Part shown: in pieces, positions 39,982 to 49,369 of the stretch
Layout of the letters: each line of letters starts with the position of its first letter
How positions within the stretch are numbered: the stretch's first letter is position 1
Assembly (NCBI GenBank): GCA_021405325.1
Contig: QWII01000005.1
Span: 129,869-193,868 of the forward strand
From: Caldilinea sp. CFX5
GTDB taxonomy: Bacteria; Chloroflexota; Anaerolineae; Caldilineales; Caldilineaceae
DNA length: 64,000 nt
Direction: 5' to 3'
The notes under the pieces: generated by a model
Told to the model about the DNA's origin: nothing
Seen by the model: only the letters and a program-made list of their open reading frames with translations
Database searches by the model: none
Program-made: the position numbers and the translations under genes

Positions 39982-42869
39982 CAATTACTTGGCAACCAGG
40001 CAAGCTCGTGACCCTACGTGGGCGCGATTGGATTGTCCTCCCTTCGGAGGACCCTGATCACCTCTTAATGGTCAAGCCTTTGGGCGGTTCGGATGCCGAA
40101 AGCACAGGTATTTACTTACCACTCGCCATTGCATCCGAACGGCCACGCGATAAAAATTTTGAAGAACCAACCAAAGATGATCTGGGTGACATTCGCACGG
40201 CTCGCCTGCTTTATGACTCAGCGCGCTTGGCTTTTCGCAACGGCGCCGGCCCCTTTCGCTCCCTGGCGAAGCTCTCCTTTCGCCCACGCTCCTATCAGAT
40301 GGTGCCGCTGATCATGGCGCTGCGCCAGGAAATAGTGCGTTTACTCATCGCTGACGATGTTGGGGTTGGCAAGACCATAGAGGCATTACTGGTCGTCAAG
40401 GAATTATTAGATCGCCGCAAGATCAAACGATTCGCCGTGGTCTGCCTACCGCATTTATGTGATCAATGGCAGGCCGAAATTCGGGACAAACTCGACCTGG
40501 AAGCCGTGATCATCCGCTCCAATACCCAGGCGCGGCTCGACCGTCAGATCCAGGGCGATACCAGTGTCTATGACTACTATCCCTATCAAGTGATTAGTAT
40601 CGACTTTATTAAGAGCGATCACCGGCGCGATGTTTTTATCGAGCAATGTCCAGAACTGGTCATTGTTGACGAGGCTCATACTTGTGCCCGACCGGCCGGC
40701 GCATCGGCCAGCCAGCAACAGCGTTACCATTTGGTTAGTCGTATTGCCAAAAAGTCCAATCAGCATCTGCTGCTGTTGACAGCAACACCCCATAGTGGCA
40801 AACCGGAAGAGTTCCATTCCTTACTGGGGATGCTGCGGTCTGACTTTGAGACGCTCGATCTACCCAGGTCCAGCCAGTCACAGCGACGCGAATTGGCGCA
40901 ATACTTTGTTCAACGTAAAAGAGCCGACGTTGAAAAGTGGATGGGCGAAGAGACCCCCTTCGCCAAACGCGACCCGTTTGAATGGCCTTACGAGCTTTCC
41001 CCCGGATATGCGCAATTTTTTGAAGAAATCCTTGACTTCTCGCGTAAATTGATTGCGCCTGATCCGTTACGGGGCGGTTCACGCAAGGTTCAATACTGGA
41101 CTGTGCTTGCATTATTGCGCGGCGTGATGTCAAGCCCCGCGGCTGGTATCGAAATGCTCAATACTCGTCTTACCAAGCTGGATCTAGGCTCTGCGGATGA
41201 CGGCGCCGATGAGGCTACGCTTGATGCGAATGAAGCGGAAGAAAACCCCGTGCGCGACACGGAATTTGGCTTTGAAAGCGACAACGCACCCACCCAGCTT
41301 GTTGAACGTAACCAGTGGACTGCCCATCAGCGCCAGCAGTTACGCAATTTTTCTGATCAACTAAAAAAGCTCGCAAACCTGAACGCTGACCAGAAACTCG
41401 CCTCAGTGGCGCTAATTCTTGAGGACTGGCTGGCAACAGGCTACAACCCGGTGGTCTTCTGCCGCTACATTGCCACGGCCAATTATCTTGGTGAACAGTT
41501 GGCCCCCGTGCTTAGAAAGCAATTTCCCCATGTCGAAGTTCAAGTCGTTACGAGCGAACAGCCAGACGACCTGCGCAAACAGCGAATTGAAGAGATGGAA
41601 CAGTCACCGCGTCGCATCTTGATCGCCACTGACTGCCTAAGTGAAGGCATCAACCTGCAACAGCATTTTACTGGTGTGTTGCATTATGATCTGCCCTGGA
41701 ATCCCAATCGCTTAGAACAGCGTGAGGGTCGTGTCGATCGCTTTGGCCAACTAGCGCCCACGGTAAAGGCATGTTTGCTTTATGGTGCGGACAACCCAAT
41801 CGACGGCATTGTCCTCGATGTACTCCTACGCAAGGTCAGAGAAATTAGGAAGTCTACGGGCATCAATGTACCCTTCCCGGATGACTCGCAAAGTATCATC
41901 GACACGATCACCCAGGCCCTCCTGCTGAATCCAGAGCGCCAACCGCTCAAGCGCCAGCGCCAGAGCAAACATCAACTCGCCTTTGATTTTGAAGAATTCG
42001 ATGAAGCGGCCAAAGCCAAAGCCAATGTCACGCGTAAAATTGACGAGGCAGCCGAACGCGAAAAAGTATCACGCAGCATCTTTGCCCAAAACGCCATCAA
42101 AGCGCAAGAGATCGAGGCTGACCTGGCCGCGGTGGACGAGGCGATTGGCGATCCACAGGCAGTGGAAGAATTTGTCATTGCAACGCTCAATAATTTATTT
42201 GGTGTACAAACAATTCAAGACCCGCGCGGATACCGGATTGTCCTTGGCAACCTGCCGCCTCAGCTACGCAGCTTGCTACCGGAAGCCGACCCGCTTAAAG
42301 TCAGTTTTATCTCGCCCACACCCGCTGGTTACCATTATCTAGGCCGCAATCATCGCTTTGTTGAGCAACTCTGCCACCTGATCATGGCCAATACCGTGAA
42401 CCGTGTCGATAAACGCGCCGCGCGCGCCGCCGTCATTCGCACGAATGACGTAACCATCAAGACAACCTTGCTCCTTTTCCGCTGCCGCAACGTGATCGAA
42501 GAGCGTCGGCGCAACCACCAGATCATTGCGGAAGAGATGCTCTTATGGGGATGGTGTGGCACACCGGAAGAGCGCCAATTTCTGGAACACAACCAGGCCA
42601 AAGAACTCCTAAAGCGGGCGCGGGCTGCCGCCGAGCTATCCAAAGAAGCCCGTGAAAATTTTCTTAAAAATGAACTCGCCCTCTTCACGGCGTTTAAGAC
42701 TGTCTTTACCATCGAATTTGATGCCGTAGCCGAACAACAGTCAAAACGTTTAGTCGAAGCCCATGAACGCTTTAGCGCCCTTATGGATGGGTTGCATTAT
42801 CAGGTCGTTTATCCCGTATTGCCGATGGATCTATTAGGTATTTATATTCTCTTGCCGCATCAACGGTAG
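39978..42869 (+). CDS. SNF2-family helicase, DrmD-like
   Basis: This encodes 963 residues. DDVGVGKT (about 125-132), VDEAHT (about 230), LLTATPHSG and, in the second lobe, ATDCLSEGINLQ with QREGRVDRFGQ (about 577-587) are SNF2/RapA hallmarks. The C-terminal 300 residues are helical and charged. Class 1 DISARM has a SNF2 helicase (DrmD) of similar size next to the methyltransferase. It begins with ATGA overlap to the big helicase, so the two are made together. Confidence 0.8.
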   Translation: MTITWQPGKLVTLRGRDWIVLPSEDPDHLLMVKPLGGSDAESTGIYLPLAIASERPRDKNFEEPTKDDLGDIRTARLLYDSARLAFRNGAGPFRSLAKLSFRPRSYQMVPLIMALRQEIVRLLIADDVGVGKTIEALLVVKELLDRRKIKRFAVVCLPHLCDQWQAEIRDKLDLEAVIIRSNTQARLDRQIQGDTSVYDYYPYQVISIDFIKSDHRRDVFIEQCPELVIVDEAHTCARPAGASASQQQRYHLVSRIAKKSNQHLLLLTATPHSGKPEEFHSLLGMLRSDFETLDLPRSSQSQRRELAQYFVQRKRADVEKWMGEETPFAKRDPFEWPYELSPGYAQFFEEILDFSRKLIAPDPLRGGSRKVQYWTVLALLRGVMSSPAAGIEMLNTRLTKLDLGSADDGADEATLDANEAEENPVRDTEFGFESDNAPTQLVERNQWTAHQRQQLRNFSDQLKKLANLNADQKLASVALILEDWLATGYNPVVFCRYIATANYLGEQLAPVLRKQFPHVEVQVVTSEQPDDLRKQRIEEMEQSPRRILIATDCLSEGINLQQHFTGVLHYDLPWNPNRLEQREGRVDRFGQLAPTVKACLLYGADNPIDGIVLDVLLRKVREIRKSTGINVPFPDDSQSIIDTITQALLLNPERQPLKRQRQSKHQLAFDFEEFDEAAKAKANVTRKIDEAAEREKVSRSIFAQNAIKAQEIEADLAAVDEAIGDPQAVEEFVIATLNNLFGVQTIQDPRGYRIVLGNLPPQLRSLLPEADPLKVSFISPTPAGYHYLGRNHRFVEQLCHLIMANTVNRVDKRAARAAVIRTNDVTIKTTLLLFRCRNVIEERRRNHQIIAEEMLLWGWCGTPEERQFLEHNQAKELLKRARAAAELSKEARENFLKNELALFTAFKTVFTIEFDAVAEQQSKRLVEAHERFSALMDGLHYQVVYPVLPMDLLGIYILLPHQR

Positions 42870-42882
42870 CAACTTGGAACCT

Positions 42883-42991
42883 AGCCGAAAATTCGGTTGT
42901 AGCCCAGCGGCTCGACGTGAGACTTCGGCGTGAGCGCCGGGAACCCATTGGTGCGAACGCTCGCCGACACGGGAACAGCGAATTTTCGGCT
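42883..42991. repeat. 109-bp element with 13-bp terminal inverted repeats
   Basis: AGCCGAAAATTCG (42883-42895) and its exact complement CGAATTTTCGGCT (42979-42991) bound a GC-rich centre with GGCTCGACGTGAGAC and further small palindromes. No target-site duplication is evident. It resembles a miniature inverted-repeat element and fills the gap between helicase and methyltransferase genes. Confidence 0.6.
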
Positions 42992-43011
42992 GAAGACTTG
43001 ACGGTATTCTT

Positions 43012-46000
43012 ATGAATTATCCCAGCATTCGTATCGAAGGTGGTATTCTTTCCGCCGACGTTCTTGACCGGCTCGAAGACGCTGCTGGTCAACAGCCAAC
43101 TGACTTCGGCTTTGACCCATCAACGAAGGTTAAAGACGAAATTGCCCGCGCCTGGGCGGATGCCCAGGATTACTGGCGTATCTTCCAACGCAAGCTGGCA
43201 TCGCTCAAACCGAATTCCCCCGCGACGACCGAGACACGCAATCATTGGGTTGTTCCATTGTTGGGATTGCTCGGTTATCAGCTTGAATACCAAGCGCGAG
43301 GTGCGGAGCTAAACGGCAAGAGCTATGCGATCTCGCATCGTGTCATCAATCGCAGCAATACGCCGCTGCACATCATTGGGGTACGCGAGCCGTCCGGTTT
43401 GGATCGCAAGCCGGAAAAGGCCATGCTGCGTATGTCTGCCCATGCGCTGGTGCAGGAATACCTCAACCTCCATGACGAGCTCTATGGCTTGGTTACCAAT
43501 GGCCATCTGCTTCGCCTCCTGCGTGATAGCTCACGGCTGGTCAAACTCACCTACTTGGAATTCGATCTGGAGCGTATCTTTAGCGACGGTCTCTTTGCCG
43601 ATTTTGCTATCCTCTTCCGGTTGCTTCACGCCTCGCGCCTGCCCCTCATCCAGGAAAACGCTGCCGAGAGCATCATCGAACGGTATCATCAAGATTCACT
43701 CGATTCTGGTGCGCGTATCCGTGATCGCCTGAGCTATGCTGTCGAAGAAGCAATCAAGAATTTTGCCAATGGCTTTTTGACTCACCTAGCGAACGACGCG
43801 CTACGTCAGGCGGTTGTTAATAAAGCTAACCCTTTTACGGCTGAGGCTTATTATCAATCTCTGCTGCGCTTGATCTATCGACTTCTTTTTTTGATGGTAA
43901 TCGAAGATCGGGATCTCGTCTTTCCGTCGCAAGCCGATACCAACCGACGTGCTATCTATGACCACTATTATAGCGTGCAAAGGTTACGCCGGTTAGCGGA
44001 AAAACCGTACTTAGCCGATCGTCGCCAACATGACCTCTGGTTGGCGTTACTGACAACGTTCCATCTCTTTGAAGAAGAAGGCCCCGGCCACAAACTTGGG
44101 ATTGCGCCACTTGGCGGCGATCTCTTTGGCGCCGAAGCCATCGGGCCACTTAGACATTGCACCTTAAGTAATGACGTGTTACTTCATTCGCTACGCGCCT
44201 TGAGCCTCTATGAGCATCCAGAAACCAAGCAGAAGCTTCGGGTCAACTATGCCGCCCTCAATGTTGAGGAGTTCGGTTCAGTCTATGAAGGGCTGCTGGA
44301 GAAAAAACCGGATTTTTTGCCGGTGGGGTATCAGATCGAGTTTGTCTTCGCCCAAGGTGATAAACGCGCCGTCACCGGCTCCCACTATACACCTGACAAC
44401 CTGGTGGTGCCACTGCTCAAACACTCGCTCGACCATCTGATCGCCCAAAAACTCAAAGAAGCCAACCCGGAAAAGGCGCTCCTGTCTCTACGGGTGGCAG
44501 ACATTACCTGCGGTTCTGGTCATATTCTGCTGGCCGCCGCCCGCCGTATTGCTACGGCATTGGCCACTGTACGCACGGGTGAAGAGCAGCCATCACCCGT
44601 CGCCTTTCGCACGGCCGTGCGCGATGTGATCCGCACTTGTATTTTTGGCGTAGACTTGAATCCATTGGCCGTTGAACTCTGCAAGGTAGCGCTTTGGCTC
44701 GAAGCGCACAATCCGGGTGAGCCACTCAATTTTCTCGACCATCACATCAAGTGCGGCAACGCCATTGTCGGCTACGTCCAGCGCGAGGAAATCGAGATAG
44801 GCATCCCTGACGAAGCCTTTGTCACCCTGCCGAGCGATGACAAAGCTGTCGCCGCGGCGCTACGCAAGCGGAACAAGGAGGAGCGTGTGCAAAAGCATCA
44901 GCAACCATTGGCCCTTACGCCCCAATCGCAACAGCAGCTTGATCAAATTATCCGCAATTGGCGCACGATCTCTGCCTTACCTGAACGCACGCCGGTCGAA
45001 ATCGAAACGAAGAAACAGCGTTACCAGGATTTCACGGCCAGCGGCGACGCCTGGTTGCTCAATCAGATCGCCGCCATCCCCATTGCGCAATTCTACTTAC
45101 CCAAGACCGTACCCAGTCGTGGTTGGATCATCACCGACAACGAATTTCGGCAATATTGGCAAGGCGAACGCACGCCCCAAGGGCAAGCCACCGCCACGGC
45201 GTGGGCGATGGCACTACAAAAGCGTTTCTTCCACTGGTTCTTGGAGTTTCCTGAGATTATGGCCCGCGGCGGCTTTGATTGCATTTTGGGCAATCCGCCC
45301 TATTTGGGAGATAAACATCTCAGTGGAACCTACGGTCATCCTTTTTGCACCTATGTCAAATGGTCCTACGCACCTGTTGGACTCAGTGACCTGGTTGTCT
45401 ACTTTATACGTCGAATTTATAATTTATTGCGCCCTGGCGGTTTTACTGCCTTTATTACGACTAACTCAATTAAGGATGGAGATATCCGTAAGGACGGATT
45501 GGAACAGGTGCTAGCTCAGGGTGGGGCAATTAACTTTGCCATACGTGGTATCAAGTGGCCAGGTCATGCTAATCTAGTTGTGTCCCTAATTTCAATCTAT
45601 AAAGGTGCATGGCAGAATCGGCTTTGTGTACTAGATGGACAGAACGTTTCTTATATAAGTGCATTTCTAGAAGATTTTGAAGATTCTGGTACACCACAAG
45701 AGTTGACTGAAAATGCCGCGCTGATTTTTAATGGAATCCACTTTAGAGGTGACGGTTTCCTTATTACATCGCAGCAGGCTAATGCGATGGCAACAAAGAA
45801 TCCACAATGTGAACAAGTACTTATTCCTTGCTTGAATGGTGAAGAATTGAATGGAAGCCCACAACAGCAACCATCTCGCTACATCATTAATTTCATGGAT
45901 TGGCCATTAGAAAAAGCCCAAAAATTTACAGAAGCGTTTGAACATGTCCTTACACATGTCAAACCAGAGCGTGAGACTCTTTCTGAAGCAATCCTGCGTG

Positions 46001-46815
46001 AAAAGTGGTGGATCTTTGAGCGTGCTCGTATAGAATTGTGGACAAAACTTAAACCGCTTGAGTGGTGTTTAGTTGTTGCCCGCACAACTAAACATCTATG
46101 TTTTTCTAGACTTTCAAGTGGAATTGCTTATACAAATGCCATTCACGTCTTCACCACCAATCGCTGGGATCTCTACACCATTGTTCAATCCACGGTGCAT
46201 GAAGTGTGGGCGCGCAAATACAGTGGTTCACTAAAACAAGATTTACGTTATTCACCATCCAAGTGTTTTGATACCTTTCCCTTTCCCGCAGGGCTATGGC
46301 AAACGGCCAACCAGGCGCTAGCGGCTATCGGCGAGCGCTACCATGAAGAACGTCGCGCCCTCATGCGCCACCTCTGGCTGGGTCTCACCGATCTCTACAA
46401 CCTTTTCCACAACCCGGATCTCACCCCCGCCCTTGTCGCCAAAGTCAGCAAGCAGCCTGATGCCATCGCCACCGCCGGCTACCAGGGCCTCATCGACCTG
46501 CGCACCCGCCACCGGGAACTCGATCTCGCCGTCGTCGCCGCCTATGGCTGGGCCGACCCTTCGACCGGCTCAGGGCAAGCCTTGGATCTGGGCCACGCCT
46601 TCCACGCCATCGACACCCTGCCCGAAAACGACCGCATCCGCTACACCATCAGCCCCTCCGCGCGCAAAGAACTCCTCCGCCGGTTGCTGGCGCTCAATCA
46701 CGAACGGGCCGCTGAGGAGATGAAGGCGGGGTTGCATGAGAAGAAGGGGAAGAAGAAAAAAGACGACAATGACACAGAGGCTAGTAGTGAACAGATGAGT
46801 ATGTTTCAGGTATAG
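43012..46815 (+). CDS. Eco57I/PglX-type N6-adenine DNA methyltransferase, DrmMI-like
   Basis: This encodes 1267 residues. The SAM site is ADITCGSGHILLAAARR (about 495-511) and the catalytic motif is ILGNPPYLG (about 757-765). The N-terminal 480 residues are a large helical domain as in PglX and DrmMI. Residues about 800-1045 should hold the target-recognition region; its DNA (45400-46150) is visibly richer in A+T than the rest. A repeat near residue 1183 adds PSTGSGQA. It probably marks host DNA so that the helicase-nuclease partners spare it. Confidence 0.85.
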   Translation: MNYPSIRIEGGILSADVLDRLEDAAGQQPTDFGFDPSTKVKDEIARAWADAQDYWRIFQRKLASLKPNSPATTETRNHWVVPLLGLLGYQLEYQARGAELNGKSYAISHRVINRSNTPLHIIGVREPSGLDRKPEKAMLRMSAHALVQEYLNLHDELYGLVTNGHLLRLLRDSSRLVKLTYLEFDLERIFSDGLFADFAILFRLLHASRLPLIQENAAESIIERYHQDSLDSGARIRDRLSYAVEEAIKNFANGFLTHLANDALRQAVVNKANPFTAEAYYQSLLRLIYRLLFLMVIEDRDLVFPSQADTNRRAIYDHYYSVQRLRRLAEKPYLADRRQHDLWLALLTTFHLFEEEGPGHKLGIAPLGGDLFGAEAIGPLRHCTLSNDVLLHSLRALSLYEHPETKQKLRVNYAALNVEEFGSVYEGLLEKKPDFLPVGYQIEFVFAQGDKRAVTGSHYTPDNLVVPLLKHSLDHLIAQKLKEANPEKALLSLRVADITCGSGHILLAAARRIATALATVRTGEEQPSPVAFRTAVRDVIRTCIFGVDLNPLAVELCKVALWLEAHNPGEPLNFLDHHIKCGNAIVGYVQREEIEIGIPDEAFVTLPSDDKAVAAALRKRNKEERVQKHQQPLALTPQSQQQLDQIIRNWRTISALPERTPVEIETKKQRYQDFTASGDAWLLNQIAAIPIAQFYLPKTVPSRGWIITDNEFRQYWQGERTPQGQATATAWAMALQKRFFHWFLEFPEIMARGGFDCILGNPPYLGDKHLSGTYGHPFCTYVKWSYAPVGLSDLVVYFIRRIYNLLRPGGFTAFITTNSIKDGDIRKDGLEQVLAQGGAINFAIRGIKWPGHANLVVSLISIYKGAWQNRLCVLDGQNVSYISAFLEDFEDSGTPQELTENAALIFNGIHFRGDGFLITSQQANAMATKNPQCEQVLIPCLNGEELNGSPQQQPSRYIINFMDWPLEKAQKFTEAFEHVLTHVKPERETLSEAILREKWWIFERARIELWTKLKPLEWCLVVARTTKHLCFSRLSSGIAYTNAIHVFTTNRWDLYTIVQSTVHEVWARKYSGSLKQDLRYSPSKCFDTFPFPAGLWQTANQALAAIGERYHEERRALMRHLWLGLTDLYNLFHNPDLTPALVAKVSKQPDAIATAGYQGLIDLRTRHRELDLAVVAAYGWADPSTGSGQALDLGHAFHAIDTLPENDRIRYTISPSARKELLRRLLALNHERAAEEMKAGLHEKKGKKKKDDNDTEASSEQMSMFQV
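46556..46584. repeat. In-frame TCGACCGGCTCAGGGCAAGC repeat
   Basis: This word is a variant of a dispersed repeat (CTTCGACAGGCTCAGGGCAAGC type) found in many bacterial genomes. Here it is read as PSTGSGQA inside the methyltransferase C-terminal domain. Confidence 0.5.
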
Positions 46816-46920
46816 ACGCAGTATCCCTACCGCACATCTCAGCTATAGGGATTGATGTAGGTGCAATTACTGGTTGCTTTTAGACGTATATGATTCGATA
46901 GATTGCAGGACACGCACAAA

Positions 46921-47841
46921 ATGATAAATACGACCGTCTCAGCCATAGAATTGATTGGGTTGCTGTTGATTTTCTCAGGCATTACTCTGTTCCTTGCTGG
47001 TGCAAGTATTGTTACTGTTAAGCAATGGATCGAAATAAAACCTGGATTCAAGACGATTCTTTTTGGTATTGTTTTGGCGGTTGTGGGAACACCGCTACTG
47101 TTATTTGATACACTGAATTCACAACAATCCGTGAGCTATGGTTTAATGAATACACCTACGCCTATTGCAGCGTTAACCCGAGAAGAGGGTGTAACTCTGG
47201 CGTCCTCATTTGTGGCATCTAAAACGATCAGTAATACACAAAATAATTTGCTTTCTACGCCCACTGTAGTTGCGGATACACCTACTTCGACACCGACAGT
47301 AGCTATGCCGACCGCCACACCCACACTGGCACCGACTAATACGCCGGCGGGAGTGCAAAGTCAACTCAACAGCATATTGGGTGAAGGAAATTGGTTTTGT
47401 ATGTCTGATCGGTTAGATGCAGTTGGCATCAGAGAAATTCCCGACAACATGATGCTAAACAGTCCGATTAAAGCTATAGAGAAAAATCGTGTTTTATACG
47501 ATGCCAATGAAAAGATACCTGTTGGGGGAAGTGGAACTGTCTGGCTGAATACCCGAATTCAACCTGCTGAGTGTCCCAATCCGATATCTGTTATTTCGAC
47601 ACCTGAAACGCCCACAAAGCAGAGCATTACATTCGCGCTTAGTGGCGGCAGTTGGGAGTGTCTAGCTGATACACCCAACGCCGTTTTGATTACCGGTGTC
47701 CCCGCAGGCTTCACGATTCAAGCTCCCTTTTCTGCGGTGGATAAAGAAGGCACAAAATATAATTATGGAGAGGTAGTACCCAGTGGTGGGCCTGCAACTG
47801 GCTGGTTACTTACAACTCTGTCTAGAGACCAATGCCCATAG
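46921..47841 (+). CDS. Membrane protein with a duplicated extracellular domain
   Basis: This encodes 306 residues. ATG 46921 follows GCAGGA. Two membrane segments (about 8-28 and 42-62) are followed by a Thr/Pro-rich linker (TPTSTPTVAMPTATPTLAP). Two related domains of about 65 residues follow: GNWFCMSDRLDAVGIREIPD ... IPVGGSGTVWL and GSWECLADTPNAVLITGVPA ... VPSGGPATGWL. Each has a Cys near both ends, likely a disulfide. No family is recognised. It sits between defence genes on the same strand, but a role in defence is not shown. Confidence 0.6.
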   Translation: MINTTVSAIELIGLLLIFSGITLFLAGASIVTVKQWIEIKPGFKTILFGIVLAVVGTPLLLFDTLNSQQSVSYGLMNTPTPIAALTREEGVTLASSFVASKTISNTQNNLLSTPTVVADTPTSTPTVAMPTATPTLAPTNTPAGVQSQLNSILGEGNWFCMSDRLDAVGIREIPDNMMLNSPIKAIEKNRVLYDANEKIPVGGSGTVWLNTRIQPAECPNPISVISTPETPTKQSITFALSGGSWECLADTPNAVLITGVPAGFTIQAPFSAVDKEGTKYNYGEVVPSGGPATGWLLTTLSRDQCP

Positions 47842-48028
47842 GTTGAAGGTTTGGGTTGACACCGTTGTTGGAGGTGAGGGTTGAATCATGAACGGGCTGC
47901 GGCCGCGAATAAGCCATTACCAATGAAATGCGGCAAACGCAGTGGTCAAGTTGATGAGCCACAGTTGGAATTGTTTGAGTGAAGCCTTCTGCAATTGACC
48001 TGCTCTTGAAATTGGGAACAATGGAACT

Positions 48029-48868
48029 ATGGCTGGAATTTGGCTGGGATTAACAGTTGCACTCATGATCTTTGCCTGGTTTTTTTGGGGACTCAAAGCG
48101 CTTGACCCGAATTTACCCATACATAAGTGGATCACCAAGCGTGACGCAGTTAAATTGTTTGGTTTCGTTGTCCTACATCTTGGCATTTTCGTGGCAATAG
48201 TAGGCTATAACTATCAAGGAACATTTCTAAAGGGTTTTATCGACACCTTTTATGCGAATTTGGTGACAGAATTAATCAGTATAGCAATCACAGTCCTAGT
48301 TATCGATTACATTTTTGAGTTACGAAATGATGAACGAGAAAAAGAGCGCATTTTACGGCAGATGGCAAGTCACAGCAACGACTTTTCTCGTGACGCTGTG
48401 CGGCTCATCAGGGAGAAGTCGTGGATCCGAGACGGTTCGTTAAATGATCGAAATTTCAGTTACGCAAATTTAGAAAAGGCCCTTCTACACCAAGGGGTAC
48501 TGAATCGCGTTGACTTAAGTGGGGCAAACCTTAGAAACGCGCTCCTACTTGACACAAGTTTAATTGGCGCAAATCTGCATAGAGCGAATTTACAAGAAGC
48601 CGATCTTACAGGAGCGAATTTGCATGGGGCAAATTTAAAAAGCGTCAATCTGTCTCAAACGATCGTATACGGGACAGTTTTTGACAAAGCTAATTTGAGT
48701 CTAGCTGATATATATGATCTGGATTTGAGCCGCTCTAGTCTTGAAGGTGTGAATCTTAATTCTGCTCGCTATGAAAATGTTAAATGGCCCAAAGGTTTTA
48801 TCCCTGAAGCCGCCGGGGCCATTCACGATGAAGGTTATGTTTGGCGTGACCGTGCATGGGAAAAATAG
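48029..48868 (+). CDS. Membrane-anchored pentapeptide-repeat protein
   Basis: This encodes 279 residues. Three membrane segments lie in the first 100 residues, followed by a basic helix (RNDEREKERILRQM). From about 145 to 245 there are pentapeptide repeats (VDLSGANLRNALL, ANLHRANLQEADLTGANLHGANL), a right-handed beta-helix. The family is diverse: some members mimic DNA, many are in defence islands. It may be the membrane part of the module that follows. The -170 bp gap to the next gene has a GTGCGAG/CTCGCAC inverted repeat. Confidence 0.75.
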   Translation: MAGIWLGLTVALMIFAWFFWGLKALDPNLPIHKWITKRDAVKLFGFVVLHLGIFVAIVGYNYQGTFLKGFIDTFYANLVTELISIAITVLVIDYIFELRNDEREKERILRQMASHSNDFSRDAVRLIREKSWIRDGSLNDRNFSYANLEKALLHQGVLNRVDLSGANLRNALLLDTSLIGANLHRANLQEADLTGANLHGANLKSVNLSQTIVYGTVFDKANLSLADIYDLDLSRSSLEGVNLNSARYENVKWPKGFIPEAAGAIHDEGYVWRDRAWEK

Positions 48869-49038
48869 CGATCATAGGAGCGGCAGTGCGAGCCAAGCAA
48901 ATGGTCGGAAACGTAAAAATAGGAGTAAGCACCACTGAAAAGTAGAAACGCCACTCGCACGACGAGTATAGGTTTATCTCTATCCTTAGACTTGGCATTA
49001 TTTGAGTAAAATGAGTAGATGACAGATAGGAAACATTT

Positions 49039-49362
49039 ATGGCAAAAGACATTACAAACCTGATTGAACGTCTTGATACGTTTGAAGAACGAATGGGTGT
49101 CACCCTTGAAGGACTATTCGCCATTGTGGAAGACAATAACTTTGTAAAAATTAATGGGGAGCTACATTCGTGCGACGGTGCAGAAATTGAACAAAATACT
49201 CAGGTAGTTGTATCTTTACATGATGCAGCCGGGCGTGTTATCGGGACAAGTACAACACAGTTTAATGCCGAATCTTTTTTCGGCTTTGAAACATTTTCAA
49301 TCCTATTAATGCCACCGATTGCCCCTATTTCCAAAATTCGTATCTATCCAAAGGCATGGTAA
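49039..49362 (+). CDS. Small protein upstream of the Hsp90-like ATPase
   Basis: This encodes 107 residues from an ATG with TAGGAAA upstream. An N-terminal helix (LIERLDTFEERM) is followed by a beta domain (VVVSLHDAAGRVIGTSTTQF, then SKIRIYPKAW), like a small FN3 or C2-type sandwich. It is 7 bases from the next gene, so it likely works with that ATPase. No family is recognised. Confidence 0.6.
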   Translation: MAKDITNLIERLDTFEERMGVTLEGLFAIVEDNNFVKINGELHSCDGAEIEQNTQVVVSLHDAAGRVIGTSTTQFNAESFFGFETFSILLMPPIAPISKIRIYPKAW

Positions 49363-49369
49363 GTAAGCC

